Below are positions 1 to 6,989 of a stretch of 28,183 bases of DNA, piece after piece. The position numbers were made by a program, and so were the translations under genes. Position 1 is the stretch's first letter. Each line of letters begins with the position of its first letter. The stretch covers positions 1 through 28,183 of the forward strand of contig JABZHC010000009.1 in assembly GCA_015259035.1 (NCBI GenBank), given 5' to 3'. This stretch comes from Atopobium sp. (lineage in GTDB: Bacteria; Actinomycetota; Coriobacteriia; Coriobacteriales; Atopobiaceae). Below the pieces are notes generated by a model. It did not search any database. It was not told the DNA's origin and was given only the letters and a program-made list of their open reading frames with translations.

Positions 1-1929
1 CGCGTGTACCGTGCGCTTCAGACGCGTCTGGACAAAGCTAATGCTATGGCCTTTGATGATCTTCTCATCAAGGCGTTTGAACTGCTCTCCAAGTACCCAG
101 ACGTGCTTGCTAAGTACCAGGAGCGTTTCCGCTACATCAACGTTGACGAGTATCAAGATACCAACGGCGTTCAGTATGCAATTACCAAGCTCCTGGCTTC
201 TAAGTATCGCAACCTTATGGTTGTTGGCGATGATGACCAGTCCATTTATTCGTGGCGCGGAGCAGACATCAAAAACATCTTGGCGTTCGAGAAAGACTAT
301 GAGGAAGCGGTTGTAGTTAAGCTAGAACAAAACTACCGATCAACAGGTCATATTTTGGCCGCTGCCAACGCGGTTGTTGCGCATAACTCTCACCGCAAGC
401 CAAAGCGTCTTTTTACCGATGAGGGAGACGGCGAGAAAATCCAGGTGTATCAGGCATCCGATGAGCGTGATGAGGGCGCATGGATTGGCTCTGAGATAGA
501 AAAACTGCACGATAAGGGCACGCCATACGACAATATTGCCGTGTTTTATCGTACTAATGCGCAGTCTCGTATTCTTGAAGATATGCTGCTGAGAGCCGGT
601 GTTCCTTACAAGATTGTGGGCGGCACTCGATTCTTTGATCGTGCAGAGATCAGAGACGTTATGGCCTACCTTAAGGTTGTTGTAAACCCTGATGATGATA
701 TGGCCGCGCTGCGCGTTATCAACACGCCTCGTCGCGGTATTGGTGCAACAAGCATTCAGAAGATTCAGACATATGCACTGTATAACGGCCTGTCGTTCTT
801 CTCGGCATGTGAAGCATGTGTGATGGAGGAGAGCCTTCTTACCGCAAAGGTGAGAAATGCGCTGGTAGAGTTTACGTCAGCTATTGAGCACGGCCGTCAT
901 ATTGACGGCGAGCTTGATGAGGTAGTTGAGGCAATTATTGACCGCTCAGGTCTTATTCGTGCACTTGAGGCTGAGCATACCATTGAGGCTGATGGACGTA
1001 TCGAGAACATTCGAGAGTTCTTTGGCGTTGCGGCAGAGTTTGACGAGTCTCACGACGATGTTGAAGAAACACTTGAGAGCTTGCAACAACTAAGGGAAGC
1101 AGGAGCGCTTGACGCACAAGATGCTGCTTCGCTGAGTGAGGCTGGTTTTGATGCTGCTACCGGCACGCTTGCTGGTGTTGCTGCTGAGCCAGACTCTGCA
1201 CCTCAGGAAGAAGCTCTACATCCACAGGTTGCTGCAGAGAAGCTCCCGGCATTTATGGAATGGTTGGCACTTCGTTCTGACCTTGACAGTTTGGATGGCT
1301 CTACCTCTGCGGTAACACTTATGACCATTCACGCTGCAAAGGGTCTGGAGTTCCCAGCAGTATTTGTTGCTGGCATGGAGGAGGGTATCTTCCCTCATGC
1401 AAATTACGAGGCAGAGGCAGCTCAGCTAGAAGAAGAGCGCAGGCTGGCCTATGTTGCTATTACGCGTGCGCGTAAACGCTTGTATTTGACGTATGCGTCT
1501 ACCAGAAGAACCTATGGCTCTGTTCAGGCTAATCCCGTATCGCGTTTTGTGGGGGAGATTCCTCAGGAGCACGTTAAAGCTATTGGTGTTGGCTCCGCAG
1601 GATTTTCCGGTGTTGGCTGGGCCAAGCGCGGAGACCGTCATGGCACCTTTGGCTCTGGCCGTGGTTCAGAAGTCTATGGTGGAAACGTTTTTGGTTCTCG
1701 TACGCGCTCTAGCGGTGGCGCCCCAGCTCCACGTCCAGCTCCTATTCAAAAGGACCCAGCCCGCGCTTCTGCAAGTTTTGCTGTGGGAGACCAGGTTTCT
1801 CACAAGACCTTTGGCCCAGGCGTTGTTTTAGCAGTTCAGGGCGATACTATTGAGGTCAAGTTTACGCGTACTAATAAGACAAAGAAGCTCATGAAGGGCT
1901 TTGCTCCAATAGTAAAAATTGAGGGATAG
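1..1929 (+). CDS. pcrA: ATP-dependent DNA helicase PcrA/UvrD, 3' part (5' end outside window)
   Basis: Superfamily 1A 3'-5' DNA helicase acting in nucleotide excision repair and in clearing replication and transcription conflicts. The reading frame is open to the first base, so the start and the Walker A motif lie upstream of the window. Visible motifs, in order, are Walker B/motif II (DEYQDTN), motif III (GDDDQSIYSWRGAD), motif IV (QNYRST), motif V (TIHAAKGLEF) and motif VI (VAITRARKR). The last 45 residues (VGDQVSHKTFGPGVV onward) are the Tudor-like C-terminal domain that binds RNA polymerase in PcrA. A Gly/Arg/Ser-rich linker precedes it. Between the EFFGVAAEF and LPAFMEW segments there is an acidic, Ala-rich stretch of about 60 residues that is longer than in Bacillus PcrA. 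The stop is 2 nt before the next gene, so it probably shares an operon with the two genes that follow. Family assignment is secure. Confidence 0.96.
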   Translation, partial: RVYRALQTRLDKANAMAFDDLLIKAFELLSKYPDVLAKYQERFRYINVDEYQDTNGVQYAITKLLASKYRNLMVVGDDDQSIYSWRGADIKNILAFEKDYEEAVVVKLEQNYRSTGHILAAANAVVAHNSHRKPKRLFTDEGDGEKIQVYQASDERDEGAWIGSEIEKLHDKGTPYDNIAVFYRTNAQSRILEDMLLRAGVPYKIVGGTRFFDRAEIRDVMAYLKVVVNPDDDMAALRVINTPRRGIGATSIQKIQTYALYNGLSFFSACEACVMEESLLTAKVRNALVEFTSAIEHGRHIDGELDEVVEAIIDRSGLIRALEAEHTIEADGRIENIREFFGVAAEFDESHDDVEETLESLQQLREAGALDAQDAASLSEAGFDAATGTLAGVAAEPDSAPQEEALHPQVAAEKLPAFMEWLALRSDLDSLDGSTSAVTLMTIHAAKGLEFPAVFVAGMEEGIFPHANYEAEAAQLEEERRLAYVAITRARKRLYLTYASTRRTYGSVQANPVSRFVGEIPQEHVKAIGVGSAGFSGVGWAKRGDRHGTFGSGRGSEVYGGNVFGSRTRSSGGAPAPRPAPIQKDPARASASFAVGDQVSHKTFGPGVVLAVQGDTIEVKFTRTNKTKKLMKGFAPIVKIEG

Positions 1930-1931
1930 CC

Positions 1932-2714
1932 ATGGTATTGATGCATGATGGTTTGATTTTGGGTCTTACTCCACAAGATTTCATTTTTAAGCTGGTTATC
2001 TTTGTTGTTGTGTTTCTTGTAGCTTTTCTTGTAGAGCGCTTTGCAATAAAACTCTCAAAAAGGGCCTTGGACTCTTCAAAGCTGCCGTCAGCATCTATTT
2101 TTGTCAACATACTACGTGGAGTTATCTGGACGTTTGCTATTCTTGCTGTCTTGCAGCCTGTCTTTGGTATTCAACCAACAGCTTTTGTGACCGCTTTGGG
2201 AGTTACCTCCATTGCCCTCTCTTTTGGTTTACAAGACACCATTTCTAACCTGGTGGGCGGATTGGGTCTCATGCTGGGAGGTGTAGTTAAACCTGGAGAT
2301 AAGGTAAGCATTGGAACTATCTCCGGTGAGGTTATTGACATGAATTGGCGCTCTACCATAGTTCGTGCTCGTGGAGGTAGGGTAGACATCATTCCTAATT
2401 CAGTACTTAATAAAACAGCACTTGCGCATCGTACCAGGTGGGATATGACAGAGGTGCCCATTAATATAGTGCTTAAACCAACCGTTGATCTGAATGCGGT
2501 AACGCAAGAAATAACAGAAATTGTTCAAGAGGTAGTTGCACCTCAGCTTGATAGAACACTTCCTATTGAGGTTGAAGCATCAAGCATTGCTGAGACAGGC
2601 ATCAAGGTAATCATTCATGTTCACATCAAAGATGATGCAAACGAAATGAGTGTACGAGACAAAATTGTACGAGCCCTGGCTGGTTCTAGTTGGCTTGCAG
2701 GAGTAGGAGCTTAA
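1932..2714 (+). CDS. MscS-family small-conductance mechanosensitive channel
   Basis: A 260-residue inner-membrane channel that releases osmolytes on hypo-osmotic shock. Three hydrophobic helices lie at about residues 11-33, 57-80 and 85-118. The third is Gly/Ala-rich and contains the MscS pore signature (ALGVTSIALSFGLQDTISN, then GGLGLMLGG). It is followed by the beta domain (VKPGDKVSIG, then GRVDIIPNSVL) and a cytoplasmic alpha/beta domain. The length matches minimal MscS proteins. The ATG at 1932 is preceded by GAGGGA, which lies within the end of pcrA; a second ATG lies 9 nt downstream. mtnN starts 1 nt after the stop, so the three genes are probably co-transcribed. Which MscS subfamily this is cannot be told by eye. 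Confidence 0.93.
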   Translation: MVLMHDGLILGLTPQDFIFKLVIFVVVFLVAFLVERFAIKLSKRALDSSKLPSASIFVNILRGVIWTFAILAVLQPVFGIQPTAFVTALGVTSIALSFGLQDTISNLVGGLGLMLGGVVKPGDKVSIGTISGEVIDMNWRSTIVRARGGRVDIIPNSVLNKTALAHRTRWDMTEVPINIVLKPTVDLNAVTQEITEIVQEVVAPQLDRTLPIEVEASSIAETGIKVIIHVHIKDDANEMSVRDKIVRALAGSSWLAGVGA

Positions 2715-2715
2715 T

Positions 2716-3414
2716 ATGAAAATTGGAATTATCGGAGCCATGGAGCCAGAGGTTGCGCTACTAAAAGCGCAGATGACCGTTGGGCGCACCTACGAACAGG
2801 CTCGTATGCAATTTGTTGAAGGTCTTTTGGGAGAAGTTCCTGTAGTTGTTGTACAGTCGGGAATTGGCAAGGTTAATGCAGCAGCATGCACGCAGATCCT
2901 GATTGATACGTTCGCAGTAACACATGTTATTAATACAGGTATTGCAGGGCTTTTAAACCCTGAGCTACAGGTTGGGGATATTGTTATCTCCTCAGATTTA
3001 GTTCAACACGATATGAACGTTGGTCCTCTCAATTTTGCCGCTGGTCAAATTCCAGGTCTTCCGGTTTTCTCGTTTACAGCAGATGAGAGTCTTATTGAGC
3101 GCGCACTTGCATCAGCCAAAGAAGTAGCTCCTCAACTGCAGGTTATTTCTGGCCGCGTTGCTTCAGGAGATCAGTTTGTAAGTTCATCAGAGTTAGCAGA
3201 CCACATCTACACAACGTTTGGTGCTGACTGTTGCGAGATGGAGGGCGCCTCAATTGCTCAGGTTGCTTGGCTTAACCACACACCGTTTGTGGTGATTAGG
3301 CTTATGTCCGATAAGCCCGGCACTACTTCGAGCGTTGATTATTTGACGTTTGAGCGTGAGGCTTCTGAGCGCTCTGCCAGAATTACTGCAGCTATTATCA
3401 AAAAGCTTGCCTAG
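2716..3414 (+). CDS. mtnN: 5'-methylthioadenosine/S-adenosylhomocysteine nucleosidase
   Basis: Hydrolyses MTA and SAH to adenine plus methylthioribose or S-ribosylhomocysteine, clearing by-products of SAM-dependent reactions; the SAH branch feeds the LuxS step. It is a cytosolic dimer. The sequence starts MKIGIIGAMEPE, keeping the catalytic Glu at position 12. It carries the family blocks NTGIAGLL, VGDIVIS, VASGDQFV, the substrate-binding Glu in EMEGAS and the catalytic Asp in SDKPG. The length of 232 aa is normal. The start is 1 nt after the stop of the MscS-like gene, with GGAG 5 nt upstream, which shows translational coupling. No clear terminator follows before the phosphate transporter. 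Confidence 0.96.
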   Translation: MKIGIIGAMEPEVALLKAQMTVGRTYEQARMQFVEGLLGEVPVVVVQSGIGKVNAAACTQILIDTFAVTHVINTGIAGLLNPELQVGDIVISSDLVQHDMNVGPLNFAAGQIPGLPVFSFTADESLIERALASAKEVAPQLQVISGRVASGDQFVSSSELADHIYTTFGADCCEMEGASIAQVAWLNHTPFVVIRLMSDKPGTTSSVDYLTFEREASERSARITAAIIKKLA

Positions 3415-3614
3415 TAACATAAGGTGTCCTTTTGAGGCAACTCTTCTGGGTTAACTGGGTAGCTCTTCCTGGTCAGTTTGCATTTTTCATAAGAGGGAAG
3501 GCAGGGCGTAAGAAACAACTTGCGCTGATTTAGCTATTCGAATGTTTTTAAACATAATTGAACAATATTTCGATTATCATTGTCCCGTTATGAAAGTGGT
3601 TTGAAAGGTACCGA

Positions 3615-4664
3615 ATGATAACCCTCGGACACTTTTTTGAGATGATGGTTGCCAATCCGTTTTTGGCCCTCGTCATTGTCCTTGTTTTTGGATGCATTTT
3701 TGTAAATGGTGCAACCGACGCGGCTAATGCTATTGCAGAGGCTGTTGGAACTCGTTCAATTAAAGTTAACCATGCAATTATCATGAGTGTTGTATGCAAC
3801 TTTGTTGGTTTGGTGGCTATGTGCCTCATTTCAACTGCAGTTGCAGACACAATTCTGGGTATGGTTGACTTTGGTAGTAATAACCATGAGGCTCTTGTTG
3901 CTCTTGCCGCAGGCTGTGTTGGTATTGTTACTTGGGCAGTAGGAGCTTGGGCTTTAGGTATTCCAACTTCTGAGTCACACGCCCTTATTGCAGGTCTCAC
4001 CGGTGCAGCACTTGCTATTCATGGTGATTTTGGTGCAGTTAACTGGGGCGAGTGGAGCAAGGTTTTAATTGGTCTGCTCTTCTCAACCACATTAGGTTTT
4101 GCCGCTGGTTGGATCATTGTTAAAGCAATCAACAAGCTTTGCGTTAACGTTGATCGACAACGCGCTGATGAGGTGTTTGGCCATTTGCAGGTTGTTGGCT
4201 CAGCATTTGTTGCGGCTATGCATGGCGCACAGGATGGCCAGAAGTTCATGTCCATCGCCATGCTTGCAATTGCACTTTCCGCGGGTCATGGAGCTGCTGG
4301 TGCAGATGTGTTCCCGCTCTGGCTGCAGGTACTGTGTGCTGCTCTTATGTCTATCGGTACTGCAATTGGCGGAAGAAAGATTATTAAAAAAGTCGGAATG
4401 GAAATGGTAAAGCTTGAGCGTTATCAGGGCTTTGCTGCGTCCTTCTCGGCATCTGCATCTTTGCTGCTTTCCACACTGACCGGTCTTCCTGTTTCAACAA
4501 CTCATACAAAAATGACCGCCATGATGGGTGCGGGTGCTGCAAAAAATATTCGTTCAGTTAACTGGGGCGTTGCAAAAGAAATGGTTGCAGCATGGGTATT
4601 TACGTTCCCTGGCTGCGGACTTATTGGTTTTCTTTTTGCAAAACTGTTCCTGATGATTTTCTAA
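3615..4664 (+). CDS. pit: PiT-family low-affinity inorganic phosphate transporter
   Basis: A polytopic membrane protein of 349 residues that imports phosphate (as a metal-phosphate complex or with a cation) driven by ion gradients. Both PiT signature repeats are present: NGATDAANAIAEAVGTR near residue 30, and GAQDGQKFMSIA with STTHTKMTAMMG in the second half. About ten hydrophobic segments can be counted. The ATG at 3615 has GAAAGG at 3603-3608 with 6-nt spacing. It is paired with the DUF47/PhoU-like gene 58 nt downstream, the usual Pit-accessory arrangement. The first signature reads NGATD where many members have NGAND, a small variation. Confidence 0.94.
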   Translation: MITLGHFFEMMVANPFLALVIVLVFGCIFVNGATDAANAIAEAVGTRSIKVNHAIIMSVVCNFVGLVAMCLISTAVADTILGMVDFGSNNHEALVALAAGCVGIVTWAVGAWALGIPTSESHALIAGLTGAALAIHGDFGAVNWGEWSKVLIGLLFSTTLGFAAGWIIVKAINKLCVNVDRQRADEVFGHLQVVGSAFVAAMHGAQDGQKFMSIAMLAIALSAGHGAAGADVFPLWLQVLCAALMSIGTAIGGRKIIKKVGMEMVKLERYQGFAASFSASASLLLSTLTGLPVSTTHTKMTAMMGAGAAKNIRSVNWGVAKEMVAAWVFTFPGCGLIGFLFAKLFLMIF

Positions 4665-4722
4665 GTACGTATAACTGTCTTTTACGAGTTCTATTGAACC
4701 ACTCAACTTTATTGGAGGATTC

Positions 4723-5343
4723 ATGCTAGGTAAGCCAAAAGAGGATGTCTTCTACACTATGTTCCGCGAGTTTGGCGACAAAATTGTAGAAACCGCTGAA
4801 GAGTATGTGGTCATTATGGAAGGCTATCCTGAGACTGCCGCGCGTATTCCTCAGATGAAGGTTTACGAGCGCGAGTGTGACGAGAAGGTCCAGCACATTA
4901 TGAAGGAGCTTTACGCTTCCTTTGTCACTCCATTTGAGCGCGAGGACATCTCCGATTTGGCTCTTCGTCTTGATGACATTGTTGACGGAATGAATTCTGT
5001 GGCAGAGCGTCTTGACCTCTTTAATGTTGACGACACTCGTAAAGAGGCTATGCAGCTTGCTGAGCTCACCCTTCGCGCATGCAAGACGGTCCAGGAGATG
5101 CTGAGCGTTCTGAGCGATTACAAAAAAGATTCTACCGTTATGGAGAAGGCCATTGCCGTTGGTCACGTTGAGGACGAGGGCGATCTTATTTATCACAACG
5201 CCCTGTCCCGCCTGTTCCGTGATGAAATGCCTGGTCGCCACACGGTTGCTTGGCTTCGTATTTTTGACCGCATGGAGACTGTCTTGGATTCTTGCGATGA
5301 TGCAGCGGGAGTTGTTCGCTCCGTTGTTATGAAGAACGCTTAA
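4723..5343 (+). CDS. DUF47 / PhoU-like Pit accessory protein
   Basis: A 206-residue, mainly helical, soluble protein of the DUF47 (TIGR00153, PhoU-like) family, which is commonly encoded beside PiT transporters and thought to modulate them. Acidic helices typical of the family include the region with EREDISDLALRLDDIVDGMN and the C-terminal RIFDRMETVLDSCDD. The latter resembles the metal-binding E/DxxxD patterns of PhoU. The strong ribosome site GGAGG lies 6 nt before the ATG at 4723. It sits 58 nt after pit and is followed by a terminator, so pit and this gene form a two-gene operon. Confidence 0.9.
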   Translation: MLGKPKEDVFYTMFREFGDKIVETAEEYVVIMEGYPETAARIPQMKVYERECDEKVQHIMKELYASFVTPFEREDISDLALRLDDIVDGMNSVAERLDLFNVDDTRKEAMQLAELTLRACKTVQEMLSVLSDYKKDSTVMEKAIAVGHVEDEGDLIYHNALSRLFRDEMPGRHTVAWLRIFDRMETVLDSCDDAAGVVRSVVMKNA

Positions 5344-5375
5344 GTTCGTTTTCTGCTAACGGTATATACAGACTA

Positions 5376-5405
5376 AAAACTGCCTTCCGCCGGGAGGCAG
5401 TTTTT
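5376..5405 (+). terminator. Rho-independent terminator after pit operon
   Basis: An A-rich tract, then a GC stem with one G-U pair (TGCCTTCC / GGGAGGCA, loop GCC), is followed by TTTTT. It ends the pit/DUF47 operon. The A-rich left flank means it could also work in the opposite direction. Confidence 0.88.
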
Positions 5406-5466
5406 ATATTCTCTTTTTGTCCGGTATTGGGGTTAAACTGTTTATATAAAAGAAAGTGGAGGTGCC

Positions 5467-6162
5467 ATGAGCGGCTTCAAGCGTTTTTGCTACATACTTT
5501 ATGTTCTTGCAAGTGCATTTGTATTTTTAGCTCTTGCCTTAACGTGGTTTGGTCCTTGGACACATCAGGCAACTAACCTCTTGTTCACCAAGCCATATCT
5601 TATTGCGCTTAACGCTTGTGCGGCTATTAGCATCTTTGGCCTTGTTGTGGTGTTGTTTAGAGCTCTCTTTATTAGAAAAACGGTAAAGCTCACGGTAGCC
5701 ACTGTTGAGGGCGGAACAATCTCCGTCACAAAAGATGCTATTTCTTCTCAGGCAGCACATATCATTGAAGAAGACGGAACGTGCCTTGCACACCGTGTTA
5801 ACGTGCAGATTTCTAAAAATAATTATGTAGCTGTACAGATTGATATTCTCCCCAAAGAGCCTGTTGATGTTACTGCTAAGGGCTCTGAGTTCTACAACGC
5901 GCTTCAGTCTGGTCTTGCTATCGTGTGCGGACCTTGTGTTTCTAGCATCAATCTATCTTTTATCAAGCCAAGTTCCTTCTCGCCAAAAGATGAAGAAGGT
6001 GCGTCTTCGTCGCAGTCAAAAGAGGTTGTGCCAGAACCAGAGATTGTAGAAGAGCAAACGTATGAACAGCCTTCCAATCAGGCTTCTGCGCAGCAGACTG
6101 GTCAAGACATTCGATTGAGCATTTCAGAGCCAGACGCAAAGGAGGTCAAAGACAATGGATAA
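5467..6162 (+). CDS. amaP: Alkaline shock response membrane anchor protein AmaP
   Basis: A 231-residue membrane protein that tethers Asp23 to the cytoplasmic face of the membrane in Gram-positive bacteria. Two N-terminal transmembrane helices (about residues 7-29 and 43-67) are separated by a short loop. A conserved AmaP core follows (VEGGTISVTKDAISSQAAHII, then VQIDILP), and then a Ser/Glu/Gln-rich tail. GTGGAGG lies 4 nt before the ATG. The gene overlaps the next one by 8 nt, and an Asp23 gene follows, which is the canonical amaP-DUF2273-asp23 order. The annotation rests on both sequence and context. Confidence 0.88.
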   Translation: MSGFKRFCYILYVLASAFVFLALALTWFGPWTHQATNLLFTKPYLIALNACAAISIFGLVVVLFRALFIRKTVKLTVATVEGGTISVTKDAISSQAAHIIEEDGTCLAHRVNVQISKNNYVAVQIDILPKEPVDVTAKGSEFYNALQSGLAIVCGPCVSSINLSFIKPSSFSPKDEEGASSSQSKEVVPEPEIVEEQTYEQPSNQASAQQTGQDIRLSISEPDAKEVKDNG

Positions 6163-6397
6163 AAGCTTTTTCCAAAAGATACAAGAACAGTGCAAAAAAT
6201 ATGTCGTTGGCCATCCGGGTGCCATTATTGGTGGATTTTTAGGCCTCTTGTTTGCAATTCTTTTGTTTACGTTTGGCCTTTTTAAAATGCTAGTTGTTGC
6301 ATTGTTTGTGCTGGTTGGAGTTGCCATCGGTCAGATTTTTGACGGAAAGGCAACCATTTTGGCAAAGATTCGTTCCTTATTTACGGACAGAAACTAG
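6155..6397 (+). CDS. DUF2273 small membrane protein
   Basis: An 80-residue protein with two hydrophobic helices around residues 23-43 and 44-60 and a positively charged C-terminus. This matches the DUF2273 family always found between AmaP and Asp23. Its function is not established; membrane assembly with AmaP is inferred from context. AAGGAGGT at 6139-6146, inside the end of amaP, gives a strong ribosome site 8 nt before the ATG. The 8-nt overlap implies translational coupling. Confidence 0.88.
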   Translation: MDKSFFQKIQEQCKKYVVGHPGAIIGGFLGLLFAILLFTFGLFKMLVVALFVLVGVAIGQIFDGKATILAKIRSLFTDRN

Positions 6398-6410
6398 ATA
6401 GGAGAGAGCT

Positions 6411-6899
6411 GTGGCAGAAGAGCTTACTAATTCGCAAGAGACCACCTCTGAAGAAATTGTTCCTGCAGAAGAGACAACAGATGTTCCTTCCGATGCAGAT
6501 CTTGAGGATACAGACTCTCTTACCTTTTCTGGCGGAGTTGTCGAGAAGATCGTCTCGTTGGCTTTGCGTGATGTCCCCAACGTGGTGGGTGCTCGTGGAA
6601 ACTGGCTTAACAGAGTTCAGGATGTACTTGGTGCATCTGATACGGCTAAAGGTGTCACTGTAGAGGTGCTGCCTGATAGCTCGCTAAATGTTACCGTTTC
6701 TGTACTTATTAAATATGGTTCTTATGCACCTCAGATTTTTGAAGACGTTAAGCATACAGTTGTCGAGAAAATCACCGGTATGACAGGCCTTGAAGTTTCT
6801 GGTGTTAACCTGCGAATTGAAGATGTTTTGACCGAAGAAGAATACGATCGCCTAAAACATCGCCCAGAAGAGCCTGAACAGCTAGACAAAGAAGAGTAA
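6411..6899 (+). CDS. Asp23/Gls24-family envelope stress protein
   Basis: A 162-residue cytoplasmic protein of the Asp23/Gls24 (DUF322) family, recruited to the membrane by AmaP and linked to cell-envelope and alkaline stress. The core runs from about residue 38 (FSGGVVEKIVSLALRDVPNV) to the block VEVLPDSSLNVTVSVLIKYG and ends with TGLEVSGVNLRIEDVL. Acidic, Thr/Glu-rich tails flank the core. The start is a GTG at 6411 with GGAGAG 3 nt upstream; no ATG fits. It is 13 nt after the DUF2273 gene, in the same operon. No obvious terminator was seen in the 90 nt before the next gene. Confidence 0.92.
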   Translation: MAEELTNSQETTSEEIVPAEETTDVPSDADLEDTDSLTFSGGVVEKIVSLALRDVPNVVGARGNWLNRVQDVLGASDTAKGVTVEVLPDSSLNVTVSVLIKYGSYAPQIFEDVKHTVVEKITGMTGLEVSGVNLRIEDVLTEEEYDRLKHRPEEPEQLDKEE

Positions 6900-6989
6900 G
6901 GTACGCTAAAGTTGTACTGTTTTACGCTTTTATATTAATTGTTTTATTGTTTTGTTACTACAGGCTCCCGATGCGCAAGGAGTTTTGCC

